Below are positions 11,827 to 22,319 of a stretch of 64,000 nucleotides of DNA, piece after piece (the first letter of the stretch is position 1; each line of letters starts with the position of its first letter). Origin of the DNA: Lucinisca nassula (lineage: Eukaryota; Mollusca; Bivalvia; Lucinida; Lucinidae); the NCBI GenBank assembly GCA_963580285.1, contig OY757012.1, forward strand, positions 172,319,994 through 172,383,993, given 5' to 3'. The position numbers were made by a program, and so were the translations under genes. The notes beneath the pieces were generated by a model. The model was not told where the DNA came from. It saw only the letters and a program-made list of their open reading frames with translations, and searched no databases.

Positions 11827-14712
11827 GGGGGTCTTTCATTTGTGCCCACGCATGTTTTTTTCTTTAAACTTTGTATATTAATAAGTCAGCATATGCAACC
11901 TACAAAAATGTATTTAATAAATTATATAAATCAAAATAGGACTCAGAAGGCCACTCTAACTGACTCCCTCCATGAGCTGGTGTCTGTCTCTAAATAAGTG
12001 CGTCTTAAATCTTAAGTTTTATTTAGTTTCAAGAATTGTGAACTGGATTGAATGCAGAAGTCCATAGGCATTCCTTTGATACTAAAAAACTTTTTGAATT
12101 AATTAAAGTTTACATTTTCTGATAAAATAATTATCAAAAATCATTTTTTTAATTAAAATTTAAAAAAAAATATCAAAATTCAATCCCTAAGATAAATATG
12201 TTCTAGTCTTTGTCAAGATTTCATTTTGCTAGGAACACTTGCCATTTGTATGCTCTTTAGCTATGCCAAATTTCATGAAAATCCAAAACTGGTAACATTG
12301 TAGTTTTACACCTTTAATGGATGTAGGTCGTTTCTGCAAAATTTACTATTTCATTCAAATCATCCAAGAACCTTATAAAAAGGCAATTCGTAACACTTAC
12401 AGTATAAAAATGATATTATACAAATCAAAATGAATACATATTGAGCTGATCTAGCTTAGAAACTATTAAAATATCAAGAATTCTGATATTTTCCTTTCAT
12501 TTATACACTATGATCTATCCAAAATAGTAGATAGTAAAACACTAAATCAAAAGGTATTCTAATCAATAAATTAGACTTTACAATTATATTGCTTTTTTAT
12601 TAGCAGCAAAATTATTGTGAACATGCGCAACTTGATTTAATGGCTTTGCATAAGTCATGCTACTCAAATAGGTGTAAGGCAAGGTGATCCATTATTTTCA
12701 TTTCCATACCAAGCTGGTATGCAAGGACGCAATGGTCCTTGGTTTGTCGTTACTAGTAAAAATAGTTCTGTTGATAAATCCATGGCCAGATTAAGCCTTA
12801 GATATACTCTGTCTTTATGAACGCTTGAGTTTTATCCTAACAAAAAAGTTACAGTAATTATTTGTTAGTATTTCCAAAAATCGAAATGTTACTGATATTG
12901 AGTTTCTGTTGCAAAAGATATCATTGGTGGATGAGGCGCAGAATATTTGGTGTAAACAAAGCTGTCCCATTGGGTAGAGAAATTTTGCTATTAGACAGTG
13001 AGAGAAACAGTTCCCTTCCTTATAGTTCACATGCATACATATGTCTCTTTTCTGCATTTGTATTGTAATTGTTGACGTTTCTTTAGTGTCTTATTTTTTC
13101 TATTTACTTTGTCAATATAGTGGTTAATGTATTGGAAGCGAGCTTTTAGTATTTTGTTCTGGTTGTAAAACTTTCAACCACTTCTTAAATGTTTCTGCTG
13201 AATGCAAGTTCACTGTTTTTTTTAAGCACTGTTCTTGCTTGTTTTTTGTTCATTTATAATTACCAGTACATTTCTGTGCAATGTATCTCTCAGCTTAGAA
13301 AGAGCGTTGCAGTGTTTGGACAGAAAAATGCATCACAATGTATTTACTGAAAATAATTTAAAATCCTATGAGTAATGCGATAACTACTCACAGATTGAAT
13401 AATTATTATAAACAGTTTAAATGCTTCTTGATAACTTACATAATGTGCTTTGTAATTACTGCAACAACTGCTGAGATAGGTAAATGAAGTGGAAGACCTA
13501 TACAAATATATAGACAACACAATCATGATCACATAAGTTTTGGAACACTGACAAATGTACGACCATGTGAATTCTAAAAGTAAATTCAAATTAGGAAGCC
13601 GTTTGATTTTGTTCATATGGGCTATACAAAAAAAAAAAAAAAAAAAAAAAAAAAAGATTGGCTAGTGCCTATGCAGATACAAATTCTGAAAACTATGTTT
13701 AGGAAAGTAATCTCAAGTGTTATTGATTTTCCCTAGAGTAAACCTTTCTTTTTAAATGGACAGTTAGGGTTAAATAAACAAACAACAGTTTGACTTGAGA
13801 GTCATTTATCTCGAGTCGGATAACAAATCTCACAAAATCTGAAGCAACATCTAAAGTGACTGGTATGTTGTTGATTTGAATGTTAAATCTAAACATCACC
13901 TTAGCACCATTACCAAATTAGACAAGAAAACTGTGCACATGATTACATGGATGCGTTTGATGGCGTTTGTCATCAAAACCATTGCGGTATAGTTCTGTAG
14001 ACAAAATAGTTTGTTCCATAGGGGCAAATTTACTGAAATGGCTGTTTTTTTAAATAATACTTATAATTATGCTATGAACTACTTACACAAAGCATGCTAT
14101 ACTATCCAAATTGAAAGCAATAGTAAAGTATTATTAAACAGCATGACCAAAACATGATAATCATATAATTTCACATTTTGCTGAATCAGGACTATCAGTA
14201 TTCAGTCTGTTAAAATATAATGTTACCGGTCCTCAATTTCCATCAAAATTCACCAACATGTTCCTAAGATATGTGGGTAGTTTTTATGCTAAAATGGTGT
14301 CTTGACAAAAATTGGAACATGGTAAATATGCATATAAAATTTTAATGAATACAAAAAAGAGCAGAAATATGGGGACACCATTGCAGAAAACTGAATGCCC
14401 AGCCACTATTACTAGACATATGAGGTCATTCATAGTATCAACTAACTCACCAATTATGGCTTTAATTCATAAAACATAGCAGCATTAGATATATGAAACT
14501 CTGAATACTGTAGACAAGTTTATATCAGAGTACTCTCTGTTGTGATAGAGACTTCATAAAATATGTTATAAATTTACTACGGAAATGGAATTTAAAAGTG
14601 AATTCATCGTAATTATAATTGATATATCCATCGCAATTATTGTGCATAATTTCATCAAAATCCAAGCGTGGGCAGAAACCAATGCAAATTTCCTATACCT
14701 TGAAAGACCCCC
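11827..14712. mobile_element. TIR element alpha (DNA-transposon-like)
   Basis: The ends form a terminal inverted repeat: GGGGGTCTTTCA at 11,827 and TGAAAGACCCCC at 14,701-14,712, followed inward by GTGCCCACGC and its partner GCGTGGGCAG. The element cuts Naiad copy 2 in two. No transposase was recognised. At about 12,665-12,705 one frame reads QIGVRQGDPLF, a non-LTR reverse-transcriptase-like motif, without a surrounding domain. It is related to element beta (15,026-17,168), sharing TCCCTCCATGAGCT and the GTAAGGCAAGG region. A poly-A run of 28 bases is at 13,628-13,655. The duplication described below begins inside it at 13,151. Confidence 0.7.
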
Positions 14713-14850
14713 TTCGACTGATCAAACCATCGAAACATATGTAGCCTCATGATGTAGGTATTGTCAATATTTAATAAATCATCCAAATATCTAGAAGACG
14801 AGCTAAAGGCTTCAATGATTTCAGAGGGGACATTTTTATCTAATCAGTGT
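14713..14850 (-). pseudogene. Naiad-type PLE copy 2, RT palm fragment
   Basis: In reverse this encodes the RT motif C neighbourhood (Arg-Tyr-Leu-Asp-Asp, read from CATCCAAATATCTAG) and the following ILE-type residues. It continues directly from the sequence cut at 11,826. Unlike the full copy it retains the Asp-Asp pair. It is duplicated at about 23,869-24,010. Confidence 0.75.
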
Positions 14851-15025
14851 TATGCCCAACCCCTACTTCCTATGTTGTGACCCTTTGAAAAAAAAATAAG
14901 AATGATATCTTGCCAGCAAAATATTTTAAAAATTAATGAAACGTTACGAATGTATAAGAAGTGATGACCTGATTTAGTTTTGAATAAATGTTGAAAAATA
15001 GTACATGAGTTTTTGCTTTTTGTTA

Positions 15026-17168
15026 AGGGCATCTTTCATCTGTGCCCACACATGTTTTTCCTTGAAACTTAGTTTATTAATTACCCACCATATACAACCT
15101 ATGATAATGTATTTATTGAATTATATAAATAAAAGTAGAACTCAGGAGGCAAAATAGAAGTGGGGGCAATGATCAGGAATCGATACAATCAACCCACAGC
15201 TCCCATCATAGACACCAAAGAGAAAGAAACACAAACATAAAACAACATACCTAATGGAAACATCAATAGCGGAATACCAAAAGGACAGTTACTTTCCCAA
15301 AAATGGCCAATAGGCTATCCAAAATAAAATTATATAAGCGACACAAACACCCAAAGACAAACAATAACAAAAATAAACCGCGACAGAAGAACCCTGACTG
15401 ACTCCCTCCATGAGCTACTGACAGTCTCTAAATAAGTATGTCTTATATCTTAAGTTTTATTTAGTTTCAAGATTTGTGCACTGGATTGAATGCAAAACTC
15501 CTTAGGCATTTTTTGATGCCACAAAACCTTTTGAATTAATTAAAGTGTACATATTCTGATAAAAAAATATAAAAAAATGTCATTTTCGAATCAAAATTAA
15601 AAAAAAAAAAAATCCGATTTCAATTCCTAAGATAAATATGTTCTAGTCTTTGTCAAGATACCATATTATCAGAAAAACTTGCCATAAGTATCTTCTGTAG
15701 CTGTGTCAGAATTGATGAAAATTCAAAACCGGTACTACTTTAAATTTCCACCTTTAATGGATGTAGGTCATTTTTGCAATATTAACCTTTTTGTTGAAAT
15801 CAACAAAGGACCTTACAGAAATACATTGCTTTCAAGATTACTAACACTTATCTAATAAAATGAGTTTATACAGATCAAAATAAATATATCTTGAGCTGAC
15901 CTAGCCTTTAAACCATGAAAATGTCACGTATTTCGAGTATTTACCTTCCATTTATGCACTGTGGTCTGTCCAAAAAGTAGATTGTAGAACATAATAAATA
16001 AATAGATTTTCCAATTAACAAATTAGACCTAACAACATCTATTGCTTTTATTCTTAGTAGCAAAATTATTGTGAACATATATGCAACTTTGTTTAATTAC
16101 TTCACAGAAGTCATGTTACTAAAATAGGTGTAAGGCAAGGAGATCAATTATTTCCTTTCCCATACTAAGATGATGTGCCTTTTGGTCAGTGGTTTGGTTT
16201 CGTTCTTGTACACAAAGGCATGTAGGCCTATAGGCTGTACTGTTCAGATATCTATGGCCAGATTACTCTGTCTTTAAGAACATTGGGTTTCTGATCCCAA
16301 GACACACACATGAAAAACGTGTAGTAATTATTGGTATTGAAACCGACACTGATATTGAGTGTTTGTTCTATGTTGCAAAACATATCGTTGATGAATGTGG
16401 CATTGAATATTGTGTTGGCTAAACCAAACCTGTTCAATGTTGCTATCACACAGGGGGAGCAACAGTTTCTTTTCTATGCGTACTTGAAAATGTTTCTTTC
16501 TGCATCGGAATTGTAATTATTTGTGTTTCTGTAGTGTCTCATTCTTAAGGTATACCGTAGTCTCCCACATTAAAAACAGTAGAAAAGTTTACAGTATGAC
16601 AGAAACATAAGTACCGTATAATTTCACATTTTGCTGAATCAGGACTATCAGTATACAGTCTGTTTAAACAACATGTTACCTGTCCTCAATTTGCATGAAA
16701 TTTTATCTACATATTCCTAAGATATATGGATATATTTTGTGCTGAAATGATGTCTTGACAAAATTTGGAACATGGTAAAATTACATATAAAATTTGAACG
16801 AACACAAAGCTTGCAGCTGAAATGTGGGGATACCAGTGTAGAAAACCGAATGTTCAACCATAATTACAACACACATAAAGCCATTCATAGTATCAATTCA
16901 CTCACAAATAACGGCTTTAATCCATAAAATATTTCAGCATTACATATATTAAACTCTGATTACTGTAGGAAGGTTTATATCAGAGTACCCTCTGGTTTGG
17001 TAGTAACATCATACAAAACGTAATAAATTTACAATGAAATTACATTTGACAGCAAATGCATCATAATTACAAAGGCTACACCCAAGGCAATTATTGTGCA
17101 TAATTTCATCAAATTCAAAGCGTGGGCAGAAGCCAATATAAATTTCCTATGCCATGAAATACCCCCTT
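15026..17168. mobile_element. TIR element beta, copy A
   Basis: It begins AGGGCATCTTTCATCTGTGCC and ends CATGAAATACCCCCTT, an imperfect inverted repeat of the same type as element alpha, with GCGTGGGCAG near the right end. It sits in a core-repeat array and carries a Naiad-tail insertion at 15,152-15,393. A frame near 16,126 reads IGVRQGD, as in alpha. No transposase was recognised, so it is probably non-autonomous. Confidence 0.65.
15152..15393 (-). mobile_element. Naiad 3'-tail insertion in element beta (A)
   Basis: AAATAGAAGTGGGGGCAATGA to CGCGACAGAAGAACC in reverse. The site is recognisable because element alpha has the uninterrupted sequence (CAGAAGGC joined to CTAACTGACTCC). The same insertion is at 24,307-24,546 in copy B, so it predates the duplication. 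Confidence 0.8.
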
Positions 17169-18060
17169 TGGGCACTTTACCATGTATGCAAAAAATTCAA
17201 AACGTTTAGAGCTACAGCCTTGTTGTTTGTCAATTAGACTGCTAGAGTTGAGAATATAATTTAAATTTTGGCAGTTTTACGTTGTCAGCAAAATATCTCA
17301 AAAACGCATAAAGCTAATGCCGTGTTATGTAGCAAATAGATTACTTGTCATTTGTATATGATCTGATTAACTTTTGAATAAATTCTGAAAACGGTTCATC
17401 AGTAATGGCACTTGGTAAATTTTTGTCATATTTACCATGTCAGCATTGCCTTCACTTAAATTCAATATTATTCTTACCCCCTTAAACCCAATCAGCAAAA
17501 CATCTAAAATCCACTGGAGCTAGCGCCTCAGTATATGTTGATTAAATTGCTAGTGATAAGAATATGACCTGGTTAAATTTGGAATTGGTTTTGAACAGTT
17601 AATGAGTTAGGCTCCTTTGTAAATTTAGACAGTTTCAACATGTCTGAAATATATCTCGAAAACCATTGGCGCTAGAGCATTGATACTTGGTGATTAGATT
17701 GATAAGTAAGTGGTAAGTAGGTGATTAAATTTCAATAAATTCTGAAAAAAATGCTTTATGATTTATCGCCCTTTGTAGATTTGGGCAGTTTTACCTTGTC
17801 AGCAGAACAATTAAAAAAACCCGTTTCAGCTACAGCCTTGATATTTAAAGATTAGAATGCTAGTGACAAGTATATGACCTGAATAGATTATGAATAAATT
17901 CTTAAAAATACTTTATGAGTAATTGCCATTTGTAAATTCGGACATTTTTACCTTGTAAGCTTGTTATCTCAACAACGGTTAGAGACAGAGCCTTTGCTGT
18001 TAGGTGATAAGGAGGATTGATTTTGGTCACAAATAGTATGCACACTCACATTCCCAACTT
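17169..18060. repeat. ~165-bp core-repeat array (A)
   Basis: About five units share CCCTTTGTAAATTTGGGCAG, TTACCTTGTCAGC, CTAGAGCCTTGAT and GACCTGATTAA, spaced about 160-175 bp. Pieces of the same unit lie at 14,870-15,020 on the other side of element beta, showing that beta inserted into it. The copy B equivalent is 26,319-27,210. Confidence 0.8.
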
Positions 18061-18101
18061 TACCTATGAATTATTAAAACAGACATATATTATTATGTAT
18101 T

Positions 18102-18251
18102 ATGGCCAATTGGCCATTTTGTGGGAAAGTAACTGTCCGTTTGGCTTTTCGCTATTGAAATTTCATGTTTGTGTTCCTTTCTCTTTGTTGTCTCTGATGG
18201 GAGGTTCGGGTTAATCATATCGATTCCTGATCATTGCCTTCACTTAAATTC
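18102..18251 (+). mobile_element. Naiad 3'-tail fragment (A)
   Basis: TGGCCAATTGGCCATTTTG through GATTCCTGATCATTGCC, ending CTTCACTTAAATTC. It is the last 150 bp of the tail only. The duplicate is at 27,253-27,403. The 65-codon frame over it is not a gene. Confidence 0.8.
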
Positions 18252-18349
18252 TATATAATTTTTACCCCCTTAAACCCTATTTGTATTTTGTAAAAATTGA
18301 CTTTACAGGGGTAAACATTATTTTTCTCATTTCTGCTTAAAACATAGAT

Positions 18350-18402
18350 TGTGGGTACTCGTTCGAACCGCCTCGCCGAACCAGCTCTATGTTTTGAGGA
18401 GA
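18350..18402. repeat. Dispersed GGGTACTCG hairpin-type repeat (A)
   Basis: ATTGTGGGTACTCGTTCGAACCGCCTCG resembles hairpin arms at 3,838, 32,309 and 42,038. In this copy the second arm is mostly lost. Duplicate near 27,500-27,545. Confidence 0.5.
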
Positions 18403-18773
18403 AATAACTTATCTAAATATTATCATTATCTTTGTTGTTGCAATTTCCAATACATTTGAATAGGCGTGAGGAAAAAGGACTTTTGAAAGAGTAGACTTCT
18501 CGGATACCGGGTCTTGTCCATCATCCGTTTCGGTTTGTGTTGATCTGAACATTGATATTTGCCATTTTGTCTAACGCTTTGGTACTATGACCTAAACTAC
18601 TATCAGAACTTTGGGGTTGAGACACACTGATGAAGATTTACTAGAAAGGCCTCTGTAACACTAAATTCGGTATAGTTACGCCTTAATACAAGAGTGCCGT
18701 ACTAAGGGTAATATACATACTGGAAGGCAACCCATAAAACATGTATTAGACTCCCTTTGCAATACTTACTTAC

Positions 18774-18966
18774 TCTTGGAAGAAAGCGATTGGTCTCCAT
18801 GAAAGTTTTTATTCTGTTGTAGACTTCTTTTATAGAACATTCTTAAGAGATTGTGTTTAGCGTAAGGGCAGTCACAACCTTCATGAGACGGTCCTAATGA
18901 GTGTCCACATTTACTTCTTAGCAACAATAAGGTAATGATACATACATATACATTTATAAACCCCAT
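18774..18966 (-). CDS. Candidate first exon of a secreted protein (A)
   Basis: From the ATG at 18,964-18,966 the minus strand encodes about 64 residues. They start MGFINVYVCIITLLLL, a good signal-peptide core, followed by a Cys-containing stretch (KCGHS, EGCDCP). The exon would end at AAGA followed by GTAAGTAAGT, a near-ideal splice donor, and the open frame stops a few codons inside the putative intron. A TATAAA motif lies about 90 bp upstream. In copy B (27,926-28,118) the protein is unchanged and the single difference I see is a silent Ser codon change. I do not recognise the family and found no matching downstream exon, so this is a hypothesis. Confidence 0.35.
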
Positions 18967-19055
18967 TTTCTGCAAACAAAGTGTAGTTTACAAGGACGTT
19001 CATTTTAATGACTTGTTCACGTGCAGTGATGAAAACAGGCTGTAGAATAAGCACT

Positions 19056-19062
19056 TTTTATA
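19056..19062 (-). promoter_or_regulatory. TATA-like box upstream of the candidate exon (A)
   Basis: On the minus strand the text is GTGTATAAAAAGTGC. It is roughly 90 bp before the ATG at 18,966, which would leave a 5' UTR of about 60 bp. In AT-rich DNA this can occur by chance; the spacing relative to the exon is the only support. Confidence 0.3.
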
Positions 19063-19941
19063 CACTTTTGAAACGTTTTAGTTTTAATTGTGATTCCCAA
19101 CTTATTTGCTGTATATTTGTAGTGAAACACGGTTTTAACTTAATATTTTGCCGCTCAAATATACGGATAGTTCGATTTTCGTAATCAGTCTTGTCACATG
19201 TGTACATGCATGTAGTATTTAAATATTTATCGATAAATGAACTTGAAGCCATGAAATACTGTAACTTTAAACTCACGGCTTCTAACTTCAGAATTCTTAC
19301 ATCAGATTTCCAAATTCTCACTCTGTCATTTTTGATTCCATTAAATAATAAGTTTGAAGAAGAGTTGGAGGTGGTAAAGTGAGAAGTCGAATTGAAATAT
19401 TTAAACGTAACAAATGCATGGAATAAGAAGCTTGAAGTCAAATAAATGATGTTAGAGCCATGGGGACTTTGTAAAATGACCAAACTAGAGGCCCGAAGCC
19501 CAAAGTAGCAAACTGGAAGTAAGAAGTAATTAAGTTAGGCGTAATGGGTATTAAAGTTAGAAGCCATTCAGTGATTACATAAATATCTGTTTAAATAGAC
19601 TTAAAGTCGGCTTTTAAATATTTGACACTTGCCAATCTTAATCCGGTTTACGCTCTCTAGCTAATCTTTCATTTGATCTACACAGCCACATTCCTCCCAA
19701 ATGTAAGTTTACTTTAGAAAGCAGAAATTACCATGTCACATTGTCTTCGATTTTGACAGGAGAGACATTTTGGAAGAGATTTCATGTATGGTTTTCTTCA
19801 AACGTAATCCAGTTGTAAAGAGAGATATGATCTTGACAGAAAGACATGTCTTCCAATGGACCAATTCTGTTCTTTAATGATAGGCTCTTTAATGACCAAG
19901 AAGTTAAATAACGTCTGAAAGAGTTACCGCCAATGAATGTG
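19063..19941. other. No recognised gene
   Basis: This is unique-looking sequence inside the duplication. A 141-codon minus-strand frame (19,058-19,483) shows several amino-acid-changing differences between the two duplicate copies, which argues against coding. The rest has no recognised repeat. Confidence 0.4.
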
Positions 19942-20055
19942 AAAAAGAAGTGAAGGTAACGATCAGGAATCACACCTCCCCTCAGAGACATCAAAGGCAA
20001 AGAAATACGAACATGAACTAACGAAACCCTTACAAAAGCATCACAAACGGAAAGC
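19942..20055 (-). mobile_element. Naiad 3'-tail fragment (A)
   Basis: AAGAAGTGAAGGTAACGATC to GGAAAGCCAGCAGGACCG in reverse. It is shared with copy B (about 29,096-29,220), so it predates the duplication. Confidence 0.7.
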
Positions 20056-20446
20056 CAGCAGGACCGTTCCTAAGTAGAAGTAAAACAATGATCAGGAATT
20101 GATACAATTAACTTACTCCACCCATAAAAGACACCAAAGGGAAAGAAATACAAACATTAAGCGACCAGACCATAATGGAAACCTAATTAAAGGAAGGCCA
20201 TAAGGACAGTTACTTTCCAACAAAATGGCCATATGGCCATCCAAAACCAAAAGACACAAGTGATACACACAGTAAGTAACAAACAACAACATAAATAAAT
20301 CGCCAAAGAAGAGCCGCCTTGGAACGGTCAGTGGAAGATTTCCACTGGGGGGCTTAAATCGATTTTACGTGGCCACAATCCTCGCCCTTACTTCCGTCGC
20401 GATTTAGACAAATAATTTGTTCAGTCCGCATGAAGGCCTCCTAAAT
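20056..20446 (-). mobile_element. Naiad 3'-tail insertion present only in copy A
   Basis: It starts TAGAAGTAAAACAATGATC and runs through ATGGCCATATGGCCAT, CCTTGGAACGGTCAGTGG and CGCGATTTAGACAAATAAT to GAAGGCCTCCTAA, in reverse. It is absent at the matching point of copy B (CCGTTCCTAAGTATGC). It belongs to the same subfamily as the full-length element at 48.8-52.8 kb, so it is probably recent. Confidence 0.85.
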
Positions 20447-20740
20447 ATATAAAAAAAAAAAAATTAAAATAATTCACATGGTCGTACATTTGTCCATGGC
20501 CCAGGACTCCTAAAATAATTTAAAATCCTATGAGTAATGCGATAACTACCCTAAGTATGCTAAGGCTAAGTCACCTCTTAGATATAATTTTAAGACCGTT
20601 TACAAATTATGCATGGCCCAGGACTCCTAAAATAATTTAAAATCCTATGAGTAATGCGATAACTACCCTAAGTATGCTAAGGCTAAGTCACCTCTTAGAT
20701 ATAATTTTAAGACCATTTACAAATTATGCAAAAAAGTAAT
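20447..20740. repeat. Rearrangement scar with a 119-bp tandem duplication (A only)
   Basis: After an A-rich run there is a reversed scrap of the 13,545-13,575 region (CACATGGTCGTACATTTGTC). Two tandem units of about 119 bp follow (CATGGCCCAGGACTCC to CAAATTATG). Each unit carries AAAATAATTTAAAATCCTATG, which also occurs at 13,349. Copy B has only the simple sequence CCTAAGTATGCTAAGGC once. The mosaic suggests template switching or a patched assembly. Confidence 0.75.
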
Positions 20741-20762
20741 TTACGAGATACAGCCGATTTTT

Positions 20763-22319
20763 AACTCACGGTCACGTAGTGACGAGGTGAGCTTTTGGGA
20801 TCACTTTTTGTCCGTCGTGCGTACGTGCGTGCGTAAACAATTTCTTCAAACGACATCTCCTCCCAAACCACTGATCAGATTTTAACCAAACTTCACAGGA
20901 ATGATCCTTAGGTGGTCCTCTTTCTTAGTTGTTAAAATGGTTCCGGTCTGTTGCACATCTAGGTCACAGTAGCCAAAAATAGATTTTTTTGCACAAAATA
21001 CTTAAAAATCTTCTTCTCTGAAACCACAAGGCCCAGATCTTTGATATTTGGTATGAAGCTTCATTTAGTGGACCCCTACCAAGATTGTTCAAATTATAGT
21101 GCAGGGGCAAAAAATGCCCCTGCTCTGGGGCCCTTTGGTTTAACATAGGCTTATGTGTGTATCACTTGTGTCTTTTAATTTTGGATGGCCATATGGCCAT
21201 TTTGTGGGAAAGTAACTGTCCATATGGCCTTCCTTTGTTTAGGTTTCCATTATGGTCTGGTCGCTAATGTTTGTATTTCTTTCCCTTTGGTGTCTTTTAT
21301 GGATGGAGTAAGTTAATTGTATCAATTCCTGATCTTTGTTTTACTTCTACTTTATATAGGAAAACTCTTTAAAAAATTTTCTTCTCTGAAACCGCAAGGC
21401 CCAGGACTTTGATATTTGGTATGAAGCTTCATCTAATGGACCTCTACCAAGATTGTTCAAATTATAGGCATTGGGCAAAAAATGCCCCCGCTCTGGGACC
21501 CTTTGGTTTTACTTAGATTTATATAGGGAAAATCTTTAAAAATCTTCCTTCCCTGAAACCACAAGGCCTAGGTCTTGGATATTTGGTATGAAGCTTCATC
21601 TAGTGGACCTCTATCAAGATTGTTCAAATTATAGCCTTGAGACCAAAAATGTCCCCGCTCCACGGTCCTTTGGTTTTACATAGATTTATATAGGGAAAAA
21701 ATCTTAAATAATCTTCTTCTCTGAAACTGCATGGCCCAGGACTTTGATATTCGGTATGAACCTTCATCTAATGGACCTCTACCAAGATTGTTCAAATTAT
21801 AGGCATTGGGCCAAAAATGCCCCCGCTCCGGGGACCTTTGGTTTTACATAGATTTATATAGGGAAAAAATCTTAAATACTCTTCTTCTCTGAAACTGCAT
21901 GGCCCAGGACTTTGATATTCGGTATGAACCTTCATCTAATGGACCTCTACCAAGATTGTTCAAATTATAGGCATTGGGCCAAAAATGCCCCCCGCTACGG
22001 GGACCTTTGGATTTATATACACTTATATAGGTCAAATCTTTAAAAATCTTCCTTCTCTGAAACCAAAAGGCCTAGGTCGATGATATTTGGTATGAAGCTT
22101 CATCTAGTGGACCTCTATCAAGATTGTTCAAATTATAGCCCTGAAACCATAATGTCCCCCTCCGGGGTCCTTTGGTTATACAAAGATTTATATAGGGACA
22201 ATCTTAAAAAATCTTCTTCTGTGAAACCACAAGGCCGAGGTCTTTGATATTTGGTGTGAAATTTCATCTAGTGGACCTCTATCTAGATTGTGCAAATTAT
22301 AGCCATGGGGCCAAAATGT
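20763..22319 (+). repeat. Pearl-like core-repeat element, array in copy A
   Basis: The left end has a hairpin, AGCTCACGGTCAC...GAGGTGAGCTTTTG, and a CGTGCGTACGTGCGTGCG tract. It is followed by units of about 160-170 bp (TCTTCTTCTCTGAAACC, GGCCCAGG, TTTGATATTTGGTATGAAGC, CAAGATTGTTCAAATTATAG, CCCTTTGGTTTTACATAG). There are seven to eight units in copy A. The copy is cut at 22,319 by the duplication junction. Frames across the units are repeat read-through. The architecture of core repeats plus a short microsatellite resembles bivalve pearl elements, but the family name is an inference. Confidence 0.75.
21147..21353 (+). mobile_element. Naiad 3'-tail insertion in the array, copy A only
   Basis: TGTGTGTATCACTTGTGTC to GATCTTTGTTTTACTTCTACTT, the last ~205 bp of the Naiad tail. 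Copy B at the same place reads straight through (AACATAGGCTTATATAGGG), giving the exact empty site. The flanks suggest a target duplication of only a few bases (TTA). Confidence 0.88.

Larger units (their letters stand above)
13151..22319 (+). repeat. Tandem segmental duplication, copy A (about 9.17 kb)
   Basis: The block from ATTTTGTTCTGGTTGTAAAAC to GGGGCCAAAATGT is followed at 22,320 by a second direct copy. Landmarks recur at a constant offset of 9,150-9,169 bp until about 20,050, then 8,554, then 8,353 because copy A holds extra pieces. Identity by eye is very high, with only scattered single-base changes. It contains the rest of element alpha, a Naiad fragment, element beta, a core-repeat array, a candidate first exon and a pearl-like array. 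Confidence 0.93.

Noticed and set aside
18600..18650. CTGATGA...GAAA spacing on the minus-repeat family GGCGTAACTATACC (also 27,760 and 35,050) as another hammerhead
   Set aside because: The segment between CTGATGA and GAAA does not form a stem II with the required closing G-C pair, and no stem I or stem III pairing is visible.
19058..19483. 141-codon minus-strand open frame (and duplicate 28,210-28,635) as a gene
   Set aside because: The two duplicate copies differ by several amino-acid replacements and there is no motif, so it is probably chance.
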